Shown here: positions 23,979-34,451 of the stretch, one piece after another
How the letters are laid out: each line of letters opens with the position of its first letter
Numbering within the stretch: position 1 is the first letter of the stretch
NCBI RefSeq assembly: GCF_030272615.1
Contig: NC_081408.1
Location: 608,350,173-608,414,172 of the forward strand
Source: Cryptomeria japonica
Lineage: Eukaryota; Streptophyta; Pinopsida; Cupressales; Cupressaceae
Reading direction: 5' to 3'
DNA: 64,000 nucleotides
Translations under genes and position numbers: made by a program
The notes under the pieces: model-generated
Told to the model about the DNA's origin: nothing
Seen by the model: only the letters and a program-made list of their open reading frames with translations
Databases searched by the model: none

Positions 23979-24120
23979 TGGTCCATATATAACTTAGCTA
24001 TAATAAATTTATATAGACCATATGTTTGACTAAAATTAATTTTTAGTTAGAATTACCTAAATTCACTTGTGTTGGTAAGTTAGCCTGAAACGTAACACAA
24101 TTTTGTGCTTTTACCCACTT

Positions 24121-25287
24121 AAGATGGAGGACTCGGATACTAACTCGCACCAATTGAGTATACTAATCTAATACAAAATTGTATAATCACTCAATTGTTA
24201 AAAGATATGCCACGGAATACTGCTTACTAGTCGGTCAGACTGCATCTTCCCCATATGATATCAATTGTTCATAAGAATCAAATGTGATTGTACTATGAGT
24301 GTTGCCAATTGATACCAATTATTGATGTAGGCACTGATATCAATTTGATATCAATGATATATTCTTCCTATGGTGGGGCCTGCTTTGACACCAATCTATT
24401 GAAAGCAATCAAATATTTGTTTGACGTATTCTCCCCCTGAACCACAAATCTCTTTGGTCTTCATTTTTCTGTCAGGTCCTAAACCAGTATACCAAATTGC
24501 ACCTATTTCTGGTAGACATGTTCATATGTAATCTATAGATGATCTTTCATCTCCACGACATCCATTTCATCTTTGTGGCATGATCTTACCTGACCATAAT
24601 GACAAGTCACATTAACTTCATGTCAAATATCAAACCGGTTGACATTATGATGTCTTATACACATGGAGTCTGTCACTGGTCCAATCAAACTTTCATTTTA
24701 GGATATCTTCTAATATCATCAGAGACATAAATTCATCTATCCAAGCCACTGCAATGTTACTAGAACATATTGATTTACCTATTCTACAATATTGGTTAAC
24801 AACCATACCGGTAACACAATGCTCATACCTGTTTAATCTACCAGTTCAATATCTCCACCGAGACACCTTGTCCATCAATCTCTATCCTCTTGTGTCAAGT
24901 TCCTTTGATCCCAATTTTAATTTTTACTATCCATTTACACAAGTATGAGTGTGTAGTCAAGGCAGTAACCACAAACACAACTATCTCACCTTTTTCTTCT
25001 TACCGACAACAACCTGTCTTCTCCTTTGTCCTTATCAAGGATGGGGGTGAATTATTTGATCAATATGTAGCTTCCCCTTAGTCTCACATCTCATTTAAGC
25101 CTTACAAGATACCACTTGTGCATTAAATGCACAATGTCGGTCCATGGTCATGTTCTCTTCCTTCTTCCTCCATATCTTCTTGATTTCTTTCCTTCTCTCA
25201 TCAACAGTCCTTGGAGTAGTGTTGACCTTATTTTGCTCATTTTTCCTTGTTCTACAAACATTATTGTAATATCATGTAGCACCCATG
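24121..25287 (-). other. TRG-A internal non-coding stretch
   Basis: Lies between the Gag end and T1. No RT, integrase or protease motif is visible in any frame. The several plus-strand open frames (24754-25343) are short and unmatched. A 9-bp inverted repeat CAATTGAGT/ACTCAATTG flanks 24151-24197. Confidence 0.55.
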
Positions 25288-27050
25288 TCAAAATGAGTGA
25301 ATGGAGGAAATTCTATCAAACTGATCTACCCCTCTTCTTCTAATCATGTCATTGTGGCTAGCTACCAGTCTCCATGGATTCCATGATTGTACAAGAACAC
25401 TTCTCCTTTTGTTCCATGTAGGACTCTGTTTCCTATAAATTTTGTCATCTCTTATGTATTGAGCATGATTGTTATACAAGCTCCTATATGACTGAAAATT
25501 ATTTATCCTACACTCATGACTTCTATGGCCAAAACCATTGCAATGATAACATATAACCTTTTCATAATCGAGAGAGGGGATATGCATGTTTCTCCTAGAT
25601 CCCTTTCTACATTCTTCTCCTCTATGGCTATACCATTACACGCAAAGAAAGAACCGGAAAGGAAGGACTTACTACTTACAAATTTATTTTGCCAAACATG
25701 AGAAGATCTTACCGGTTTGGCATCTCCATTTCTACTACTCCAGAAATGGATCTTGTGTTGTCCACTCTATGTAGTTCTTCCATATGATCCCTTCTTCTTC
25801 CACACTTGTCTTGAATTGGTGGTATAAACATCTCTTTGTTTTCTATTGGTGGAAGATCTTTTGGACTGTCTTCCCTTTTTCTTGCCATTGGTGAAGTTGT
25901 CTTCTCTCAACTTCCCTTTTCCTTTTGGATCTGCATTGTTCATCCTTGCAGTACTAGTCTTTCTCTTCATCTAATCACCAGTTGTAGTCAGATCTATTTT
26001 CTTTCTTGGAGCATTTCTAACCGTGAAGGTGTGACCCTTACAATTTCCATTTGAGGAGACAAATTGAATATCTTTGTGGGAGGTCTCCTTGCTTGTGAAG
26101 CATTCACCGATACAACATCCTAGTCCACCAATATCCTTGGAGTGTTTTTGTTGTCTTAACATCTTATCTAGGGCCTTAGTGCTACCATCATATTGGATCC
26201 TTACCTTGATCCCGTCTTGATACTTCTCAAGGTCTTTTCTAAGAGTCACCACTTCATCATTCAGCCTCTAACACTATTGGTCCTTGACCCCTAGTTCTGA
26301 TGCTAAATCTTTACACCTGCATATCTTGGTATCCAATTCTAATTTGGATTCCACATTCACCCTCTTAGCATCATCCATTTGAGCTTTCATATTAGCAACA
26401 ACTAACTCTAACTCTTGAAGACGTTTGACCAACCAATTTTGTTCCACAATAGTAACATTATTGAATATCTTGTATTCTTTTCTTACTCTTCTAAGCTCCT
26501 CAAGTGCACTCATAAGCTCTCCTTCAAGATCAACTTCTGCTTCATCTTCCTCATCACTGCCAAACACATCTAGCTGGTAGGATTGATCTCCATTATCACT
26601 TTGAGATGTCTGCATCTCACTTTCGATCTCCTAGACGATGAAGAGATGAATTTCCTCTTCATCACTGCTACAGCTGTTGGTTGATCTTCTATTATCATCC
26701 GCACAAATATTCTTATTGCTTTCACAAATTGATCCAACAGTGGTAGGCTTATTACCATAGAGCTTTTTCCATCTATCCCACATACTCTTTGTAGATATGC
26801 ACTTATCCAATTTTGAGGAGACATTAATGGTAAGTTCATTAAGTATGGCCTCCATTGCTTCTTCATTGCACCTAAATCTTCTTTCTACTTTAGGACCGGT
26901 GGGAGGACTAACATGATTAGGGAGACCATTTACAACTGACATCCAAACATCATACCCTAGGGAGGACAAGTAGACTTACATTCTACAACTCTAGATAGTA
27001 TAGTTTGAACCATCAAGCACCAAAGCTAGAATTGACACAAACCTAACCAT
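25288..27050 (-). pseudogene. TRG-A Gag-like gene (DUF4219/UBN2, coiled coil, zinc knuckle)
   Basis: The start is at the ATG at 27048-27050 (MVRFVSILALVLDGSNYT). The DGSNY..W...M pattern is the DUF4219 start of copia-type Gag. Then come LGYDVWMSVVNGL, the UBN2-like NEEAMEAILNEL and MWDRWKKLYGNK (26631-26969), an acidic and coiled-coil stretch (26274-26615, 25971-26252) with TLRKDLEKYQD, a Lys/Arg-rich part (25767-25970), and a CCHC knuckle CYHCNGFGHRSHEC at 25510-25551. An earlier knuckle near 25610-25660 is degenerate. The pieces are in several frames with stops. TRG-B Gag matches in the same order. It would bind element RNA; no enzyme domains follow. Confidence 0.87.
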
Positions 27051-27108
27051 TATGTCCTTACACCAGAATCTACCCAAGTTGGAGAAAGCTTATCTAACGA
27101 GGAACCTA

Positions 27109-27121
27109 GGCTCTGATACCA
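27109..27121 (-). other. TRG-A primer-binding site
   Basis: The minus strand reads TGGTATCAGAGCC, two bases from the LTR end: the copia initiator Met tRNA site. Confidence 0.87.
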
Positions 27122-27123
27122 AT

Positions 27124-28822
27124 TGTTGGAGACATGATGCCACTAAGAGGGAGGGGTGAATCAGTGGTTTCAAATTTCTTAACCTCTTAATACTAAGATT
27201 GATTACCATTTATCAATCCTAATGCCAAGTTAGCCTACTAGTAAGATAAAACAAGACAATGCAATACAACCACACAAAGGCACATCACATAACACTGGTA
27301 TATATGAGGAAAACCCAAGATCAGAAAAGCCTTAGTGAGAAATGTTGTTGGAGTCTACTGCTCCAATCCAGCATCACAATAAAAATATTGGATTACAATG
27401 ATTTAGGGCATGAACCCAAGGAGCACCAATCCTTACTGATTTAGGGCACCAACCCAAGGAAAACTGACCCCTGCTAGTTTATGGGCACCAACCCAAAGGA
27501 GGTACAAATCTTGCACTAAGCACCAACTTAGCGATTTACAATGAATATCATCAAATGCAAAAGTAATAGCCTAGTTACAAAAGAGTTCTATAACCACTTT
27601 TGAATAATCTATCTACCAATTTCCCTTCTCCTCAGCTTTACTTGTAGTATCTTCTATCTTCCACTTATCCTCCTCTTCGTCAATTCATAGTTTGTTTCAT
27701 TCACAACTAGGTCCTGCTGGCTCTACTACTCACTTGCTGACTCAATTCCTACTGGTTGTTCATCTAATAGGTTCTATACTTGAATACTGGTTGCTCTACT
27801 TACTAGTTTAGCTCATAGTTAAACCCTCTTACCATTTTAACCACTCTTGCTCACTCTCTATTTAGGATCCTCAGTTACTTGACTCTTCTCAGTCTTATCA
27901 GCTCTCTACTTTTCTCAGGATCACTCAACTCCACCAACCAACATCATCCTTCTTCAACCTTCAATCTACATATTTAGAGCCAAATTTTCACGTCAAACCA
28001 AAAAAACAAATCTTGGCGCACTAGGGTTTCTTCACCGACCAACAAGGCATACCATGTCCAATCCAATCTGATCAAATCACATCTCCTTGACTGATGAACT
28101 ACAACTCATCAATTAGAACCACCATTATCCAATGCACACTTTCTATGTTTAGCCGTCTACAACATGATTTTCAGCTTTATGTCTTGTCAATCATGGTGCA
28201 TGATGTGGTTTCCTTCACCCACTCCAATCTACTCAATCAATCTATCTTTGATCCCTACTATTCATTTGATCTCAAGCCACAAACCTCTACAATTTTCTGT
28301 GATTGTCGTAGTCAACATTTAATGTCGACCAACTACCAACTACCTCACCGACCTCTGCATGCTTGCAACTTCAACTCCATGTGGAATCCCTATCGATATC
28401 CATATCAGCTTAGACTTTTGTGTTGATTCAGACAGGATCACCGACCAAACACTTAGTCGGTGCACACATATCTTTCCTCTACTCTTATCAGTACATCATA
28501 CTTTACCGGTTAACTTTCTTCCCATTGCCTTCTTTGTCTTGTCGGTTTATCACATTTGCCCAATCATCAACCATTTTGGTCCTCAGCAGCTATCTAGGAT
28601 GACTCGCCATGTGCATCTTCATCAGATTGGGAGCACTTCATTTTGTCTCTCTAGTCACTTAGTTGTTTGTCAATATCCACCTTGTTTACCGATTGACATG
28701 TTTTTTCCTTCATACCGGTAATGTGCATGATATCTTCATGCCATCCATCTCCAACTGCTATGCATCCAATCACCTATCTTTGCTTACTCTGACTGTCTTA
28801 TCTCAGAGAGTCATGATGTATG
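27124..28822 (-). repeat. TRG-A 5' LTR, part next to PBS
   Basis: The minus-strand end reads CATGTCTCCAACA. It is colinear with TRG-B LTR blocks such as TTGGAGCAGTAG, CCAACAACATTTC and TTGGGTTTTCC. Overlapping plus-strand open frames (28094-28857) are not genes. Interrupted at 28822 by Cop3. Confidence 0.88.
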
Positions 28823-29289
28823 TGTTAGGGTTTCAAGCAGATCTGAAGCAAATATGAACTAACAATTATATGCAGATTTAAATACAAAAGATAAAGAAAT
28901 AAAACAAAAAATAGATAACACAAAGATTTAACATGGTTCACCCAGAATGGGTTACATCCACCATACACAGTTGTCCAATCTTTCTTATTATCCAGCAAAA
29001 AATAGTACATCAACCTTACAATGCCTTAAGCATCCTAACCACTTATAACATGTGTTTTTTAGGGAAACAAACAAAGTTGGCCTTTTTAGGGTTTTATTAC
29101 AATGTCGGCTTTCATCAATGAAAAAATGGCAAAAAAATAAATTTCTCGGGGACTCCCGCCCCCGAACCCTTGCTTTTTTCGGGGGCTGCTACCCCGAACC
29201 CCTGCCTGGGGCCCAGCTCAGCCCCGGACCCCAACAAGGATACGTGCTGAGTGTATAGTACTTTGCTAATCAGTCGCCACATTTTAACA
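28823..29289 (-). repeat. Cop3 3' LTR
   Basis: 467 bp. It includes a GC-rich segment (about 29146-29240) with complementary runs of CGGGGG and CCCCCG in otherwise AT-rich DNA. Confidence 0.93.
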
Positions 29290-29300
29290 ATCTCCCACTT
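29290..29300 (-). other. Cop3 polypurine tract
   Basis: The minus strand reads CAAGTGGGAGAT before the LTR. A second tract with the same GTGGGAGAT core lies near 29325-29340. Confidence 0.75.
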
Positions 29301-29425
29301 GGAGACTGATCAGGCTCCACATCGAACAATCTCCCACTTGGAGAGTGATACTACACGACACCATTGTACATGCAACATCCGCTAGATAAAACACTAGGAC
29401 TCAACTAGTATAAATTCCACAATTA

Positions 29426-30110
29426 TCAATCAAGAAGACCAACAGAAATTGATGAAGAAATCAGATTCTCCTATGGAACTGCCTTCGTGAACATATCAGC
29501 AGGATTCTCACTTGTGTGAATCTTCTCAAGTCATAATTGACCCTCCTCCAAAATAGTCCAGATGAAGTGGTACCTAAGCTGAATGTGCTTTGTCCTTGAA
29601 TGAAAAACAGAGTTCTTCGCAAGATGAATGGCACTCTGGCTATCAGTATACAATGGGCTATCCTCTTGTGTCTGACCCAACTCCTTCAGAAAACATTGCA
29701 ACCAGATCATCTCCTTGCTAGCTTCTGTAGCAACAACATACTCAGCTTCAGTGGTTGAAAGTGCAACAACCTTTTGCAGCCTAGAAATCCAACTGACTGC
29801 AGTTCCCCCTATAGTAAAAACATACCCTGTAGTACTCCTTCATGAATCAATATCACCCACCAGATCAGAGTCAACAAATCCACTTAGAGCAGCATTAGAT
29901 CCTTTGACACATAATGCCTTCATAGTAGTTCCTTTCAAATACTGAAGAATCCATTTCACAGCATTCCAATGTTCCATACCCGAATTACTCATAAACCTGC
30001 TCACAACTCCCACTACATGTGCAATATCTCACCTTGTGCATACCATTGCATACATTAGACTACCAATAGCTGATGAATATGGGATGTTAGACATTTTATT
30101 AACCTCTTCC
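29426..30110 (-). pseudogene. Cop3 RNase H and Pol C-terminus remnant
   Basis: Copia RNase H motifs read in order on the minus strand: a DSDLVGD block, RSTTGYVFTIGG, VALSTTEAEYV with the catalytic-type Glu, LYTDSQSAIHLAKN with Asp, FHSRTKHI and PADMFTKAVP. Several stops interrupt them. The final stop is at 29426-29428. The last residues lie close to the PPT. Confidence 0.88.
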
Positions 30111-30930
30111 TATGCCTTTGGGCACATCTCCTTAGTCAATTTGAAATGACTAGCCAAAGGTGTACTAACTGCTTTTGCATCCTGCATGTTAAATCTTTTC
30201 AACACCTTCTTTATATACTCACTTTGGGACAAATTCAAGGTTCTATTTTTCCTGTCCCGTGTAATCCTCATACCAAAAATTTTCTTAGCTGCACCCAAAT
30301 CCTTCATAGAAAATGACATGGCTAATTTCTATTCAAGATCATTTATGTGTTCCATGTTAGAACCAGCAACAAGCATGTCATCAACATAAAGCAACAGGAT
30401 AATATAACTGCCATTATCCAATCTCTTAAAATATACACAATGATCAGAATGACATCTATGATAACCGTGTTCAGCCATGAAACTGTCAAATTTTAAATAC
30501 CATTGTCAGGGTGCTTGCTTTAAGCCATACAGACTTTTCTTCAACCTACACACCAAGTTCTCCTTACCTTTGACCTCATATCCCTGTGGTTGCAACATGT
30601 AAATTCCCTCCTCCAAATCTCCATGTAGAAAAGCTATTTTGACATCTAATTGTTCAAGATGTAAATTATCTACAGCCACAAGACTAAGTATAGTTCTAAT
30701 TGAAGTCATTTTTACAACTGGAGAAAATATTTAATCATAATCTATACCCTTTTTCTGTGTAAAACCTTTTACCACAAGTCTGGCCTTATATCTTTTCTGA
30801 CCTCCTTCCTCCTCCTTCAGTCGATAAACCCATTTGTTAGGCAAGGCTCTTTTTTCTACAAGTAAAGGGACTAAGTCCCAAGTCTTATTTTTCATCAAGG
30901 AGTCCATCTCCTCTTTCATGCCTAGCTCCC
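30111..30930 (-). pseudogene. Cop3 reverse transcriptase remnant
   Basis: RVT_2 domain. Motifs in order: NKWVYRLKEEEGG, ARLVVKGFTQKKGIDYD followed by a [22 protein letters not shown] with its catalytic Asp, SLYGLKQAP followed by TGA where Arg (CGA) is expected, and the intact active site YVDD at 30377-30388. After the active site follow MSFSMKDLGAAKKIFGM and NMQDAKAVSTPL. Two or three stops are the only visible damage to the polymerase itself. Confidence 0.92.
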
Positions 30931-32215
30931 ACTGTTGTTTGGCATCTACGTGCATTGCTTCTTCATATTCTTCTGGTTCACCAGAATCCATTAATAAAAT
31001 AGAATACAAAGAAGGAGAAAATCTTTCAGGGGGTCTACTTCTTCTCATAGAATGTCTAACACTTGCAGGAGTTTGTGGGACAATCTGTTGTTTCAAAGCA
31101 TCAGGTACCTGTGGCATTTCATTTTCAGGAATCTCATCCAACACCACATATTCTTGTTTGTCCTGTTCATGCTTCTTTTCCTGCATCTGTTCTTTATACA
31201 TAACCTTCTCATTGAATATAACATCTCTACTTCTAATTATTTTCTTATTTTCAAAATCCCATAACTGATAGCCATATTCATCTATCCCATATCCAATGAA
31301 GGTACATTTCTGAGATTTAACATCAAGCTTGGTTCTATTTTCTTTATCAACATGGACAAAAGCTTCGCAACCAAAAGTTTTTAGAAAAGAATAATTTACC
31401 TTTTTACCAGTCCATGCCTCCTCTTGAATACCACCATCCAAAGGGGTTGAAGGTCCTCTATTTATCAAATATACAGTAGTATGTACAACATCTACCCAAA
31501 AATGTAAGGGCAATCCAACATGCAATCTCATGCTCCTCACGCGTTCCATGATTGTCCTATTCATTCTCTCTGACACACCATTTTCCTGTGGAGTTCCTAG
31601 AACTGTCTTTTGCTTTCGAATCCCATTTAAGGAGTAGTAATCTTCAAATTATTTGCTACAATACTCACCTCCATTATCCAATCTGAGACGCTTCAACTAT
31701 TTTCCTATCTCATTCTCAACCAAAGCTTTCCATTTCTTCAAAGTTTCAAAAACATCTAATTTTTGTTTTAAGAAATATACCCATGTTTTTCTAGTTGATT
31801 CATCAATAAAAATAACATAATAACAAGAGCCACCAAGAGATGATACCTAAGCCGGTCCCCATACATCTAAATGTACAAGCTCTAACTTCTCACTCTTCTT
31901 CTCTTTCCCGACCTTGAGAAATCTAACTCTTTTCTATTTACCATAAATACAGTTTTCACAGAACTCTAAATCAATCTTCTTTAGTCCTGGCAATATATTT
32001 TTAGAGTGAAGGGTTTTCATTCCTTTCTCACTCATGTGCCCAAGCCTATGGTGACACATTATCGAATCTTTTCTTGCAACATTTATTGTTGTTGTCCTTG
32101 CAATAACTTTATCTGTAGCAGCTAGGGTAGAGTAAGTGTTACCTGTACACATATATAATGTGCCTACCTTCGCACCTTTAGCTATTACTAATGATCCTTT
32201 AGTGACCTTCCACAT
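30931..32215 (-). pseudogene. Cop3 GAG-pre-integrase and integrase remnant
   Basis: The pre-integrase part (31934-32215) keeps HHRLGHMSEKGM and CENCIYGK, giving the His and Cys zinc ligands. The integrase core has LVHLDVWGP (first Asp), FIDESTRKTWVYF, LRLDNGGEYCS (second Asp) and ENGVSERMNRT (Glu, near 31570). The 281-residue open piece at 30731-31576 runs from that Glu through the C-terminal domain (YSFLKTFGCEAFVHV, FIGYGIDEYGYQL) into the RT start. At least five stops lie upstream of it. Confidence 0.9.
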
Positions 32216-32791
32216 ACTGTCTGAGAAGGTAACTATGCAACCTTCATTTCCTAGTTGCCCTGCAAAAATTAAATTTCTTCTTAAATTAGGAACATATCTT
32301 ACCCCCTGCAGAAACCAGTCATTACCATTCTACAACTTGATCTTTATCTTTCCTTTTCCAACAATTTGACAGGGCTCATCATCACCCAAATATACCTATC
32401 CAAAATCACCTTGAACATAATCTAGAAAATATTTTTTATGGGGTGTAGCATGAAATGAAACCCCAGAATCTATTACCCAGGAATCATTAACATTATCCAA
32501 ACATAAGATTAAAGCATCTTGTAAAGTATTACTTGCAATATTAGCTTCCTTACTGTCATTTTCATTTTTGTCTCCTTCTTTGTTTTTCTGAGACCAACAG
32601 TCTTTCTTTAGATGACCAGGCTTTCCGCAGTACTAGCAATCTTTCTTTCCTCTAGATTGAGAGCATCCTTTCTTTGACTTCCCTCATGACTTCTCATTTC
32701 CAAGGCCTTTTCCTCTTTCCTTTGATCTTCCTCTGTTCTCCACATTCAAAACACTACCCGATGATGTTGGAGTCTCACCTATGCTTTTTCT
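32216..32791 (-). pseudogene. Cop3 zinc knuckle and protease remnant
   Basis: A CCHC knuckle (YCGKPGHLKKDC preceded by C and a stop) lies near 32606-32647. The protease active site WVIDSGVSFHATP has its Asp-Ser-Gly at 32462-32470, so the catalytic triplet is intact. The C-terminal protease block, including GKGKIKIKL and NLRRNLIFAGQL, follows. Confidence 0.85.
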
Positions 32792-33352
32792 TCACATTTC
32801 CTCGCTTAGGATAACACCAACAATATCATCAAATACCAAAGTATTTTTACCAGAGACAGAGTTACTTACAACCATAACCAAGCTATTCCAGCTTTCTGGC
32901 AAAGAACATAAAATCAAGAGAGCCCTAACCTCTTCTACAAAGGTAATTTTTACCGAAGACAATTGACTAGTAATTGTATTAAATTCATTTAAGTGTTCCA
33001 CTACAGATCCTCCCTCACTCATTTTCAAATTAAACAAACACTTCATAAGAAATACCTTATTTGAAGACGAGGGTTTCTCATACAACTTTGCCAATGTTGC
33101 CATCAAATCTACAGCCGTTTTTGCTTCTGTTATATTGAATGCTACAGACGGCGCAAGGCACAATCGAATGGATCCCAGTGCCTTTCTATCTAAAATGTCC
33201 CACTCTTCATCTGACATTGTGGTCACTTTCTTTGCCTTTCCTTCCAATGGCCGCCACAAATCCTTTTGATACAGGTAATCCTCCATCTACATTTTCCATA
33301 ACTGATAATTCTGGCTGTTAAACTTTTCGACCTTGAATTTGGAATCCTCCAT
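32792..33352 (-). pseudogene. Cop3 Gag N-terminal part (UBN2)
   Basis: The start is at the ATG at 33350-33352 (MEDSKFKVEKFN). A 164-residue open piece (32792-33286) has YLYQKDLWRPLEG, TAVDLMATLAKLYEKPS, KVFLMKCLFNLKMSEGGSV and LCSLPESWNSLVM, the usual order of plant copia Gag. The Gag start and the piece are in one frame and the N-terminal half looks unbroken. Confidence 0.9.
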
Positions 33353-33398
33353 TGCTCCCACTCAAATCTAAAAGTCCTGCCAATTTACAAAAAACCTC

Positions 33399-33410
33399 GC
33401 TCTGATACCA
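33399..33410 (-). other. Cop3 primer-binding site
   Basis: The minus strand reads TGGTATCAGAGC, two bases from the 5' LTR. Confidence 0.88.
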
Positions 33411-33412
33411 AT

Positions 33413-33878
33413 TGTTAGGGTTTCAAGCAGATCCGAAGCAAATATGAACTAACAATTATATGTAGATTTAAATACAAAAGATAAAGAAATAAAACAGGAC
33501 ACAGATAACACAAAGATTTAACATGGTTCACCCAGAATGGGTTATGTCCACCATACACAGTCGTCCAATCTTTCTTATTATCCAACAGAAAATAGTACAT
33601 CAACCTTACAATGCCTTAAGCATCCCAGCCGCTTATAACATGCGTTTTTAGGGCAACAAACAAAGTCGGCCTTTTTAGGGTTTTATTTCAATGTCGGTTT
33701 TCATCAACAAAAAAATGGCAAATTTTTTTTTTCTCGGGGGCTCCTGCCACCAAACCCCTGCTTTTCTCGAGAGCTGCTGCCCCCAAACCCCTACCCAGGG
33801 CCCAGCCTGGCCCCGAACCCTGACGAGGATACGTGCTGAGTGTATAGTACTTTATTGATCAGTCACCACATTTTAACA
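33413..33878 (-). repeat. Cop3 5' LTR
   Basis: 466 bp, colinear with 28823-29289. The GC-rich core is at about 33733-33830. Confidence 0.93.
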
Positions 33879-34451
33879 ATATGTTAGGTATCTTGTGGGA
33901 TAAGTAAGGTATTCCCACTTACCGGTGGAAGAATAGAATTGCACTTCAACTGCCAAACACCAATGGAGGAGGATCAATGTCACCTTCCAGTAATAATGTG
34001 ACTTCACTGAGGAGAGGATACATCTTCAACTTGACATATGTCCCAGTGGCTTTTCCATATGTCATCTTTTCTCACTAAGGCAGGACACTCTCTGTCAATC
34101 ATTCACTTATCCTATGATAAGATCCTCATCCGATGGGAGTCCTACTAGTTGACACATACTAGCATACCAGTGACCTAGAGGCTCTTCATTGTTCCATACT
34201 GTAGCAAACCTTACCTGTCACAAGCTTGCTGATTCATATCACTATTCGTTCTAATCTCTCCCATGCGTGTTCAACATCAACTGCCCACTCTACCGGTTGA
34301 TAACACTGATAGCTATACTGGTGAACACCAAAGACACCCCAATGTCGGTTGACATCAATGACAGTATATCAACTATTCTCTCATATTGGTTGTCCTTCTA
34401 TATCGGTAACATGCTATACCAGTTGACATCAATGACAACACAATGCCAATA
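33879..34451 (-). repeat. TRG-A 5' LTR, outer part
   Basis: Continues the LTR beyond Cop3. Its outer end reads CAATGCCAATA where the 3' LTR has CAATGCCAACA, i.e. the terminal TG has mutated to TA on the minus strand. It matches 22322-22883. Confidence 0.88.

Larger units (their letters stand above)
23074..24116. mobile_element. T1: AT-rich TIR transposon without transposase
   Basis: Ends are inverted repeats of about 25 bp. The left begins GGGTAAAAGTACAAAG and the right, read from outside, GGGTAAAAGCACAAAA; both continue TTGTGT, with three mismatches in all. ACTT lies directly outside both ends (23070-23073, 24117-24120), a 4-bp target-site duplication. The 1,043-bp interior is AT-rich and non-coding with small tandem repeats. 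It is a MITE-like, non-autonomous element inside TRG-A. The superfamily is unclear: 4-bp TSDs are not the usual sizes for hAT (8), Mutator (9-11) or PIF (3). Confidence 0.78.
28823..33878 (-). mobile_element. Cop3: complete Ty1/copia element (Tork/TNT1-like), inside TRG-A LTR
   Basis: LTRs of about 467 bp at 28823-29289 (3') and 33413-33878 (5'), with ends TGTTAGGG and TTTTAACA. Flanking 5-mers are GTATG and ATATG, a duplication with one changed base. The uninterrupted sequence at 22239-22883 shows the empty site. The Pol arrangement and its motifs (LLYVDDMLVAG, DLGAAKKIFGMRI, IGSLMYAMVCTR) resemble the plant Tork/TNT1 lineage. The polyprotein is readable almost throughout in one frame, with about a dozen stops, so it is less decayed than Cop1 or Cop2. 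Confidence 0.93.
22239..34451 (-). mobile_element. TRG-A: Gag-only LTR element (TR-GAG/LARD-like), interrupted
   Basis: Runs right to left: 5' LTR (27124-28822 plus 33879-34451), PBS, gag-like gene, non-coding stretch, PPT, truncated 3' LTR (22239-22883). Subtracting T1, the space between the end of gag and the PPT is only about 1.3 kb, and no integrase or RT motif is visible in it. The element is thus non-autonomous, not just a broken copia. Cop3 sits in the 5' LTR and T1 in the interior. The left TSD is lost; the bases right of the 5' LTR are CAATT. TRG-B (51858-64000) is a second copy on the other strand. Confidence 0.82.

Noticed and set aside
22898-25287. Search for RT or integrase in the TRG-A interior
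   Set aside because: No VDD, LKQAPR, DNGGE or similar motif was found in any frame, which is why the element is called Gag-only.
28094-28857. Several overlapping plus-strand open frames of 60-120 codons
   Set aside because: They lie in the TRG-A LTR antisense to the element and in two or three frames at once. No domain is visible.
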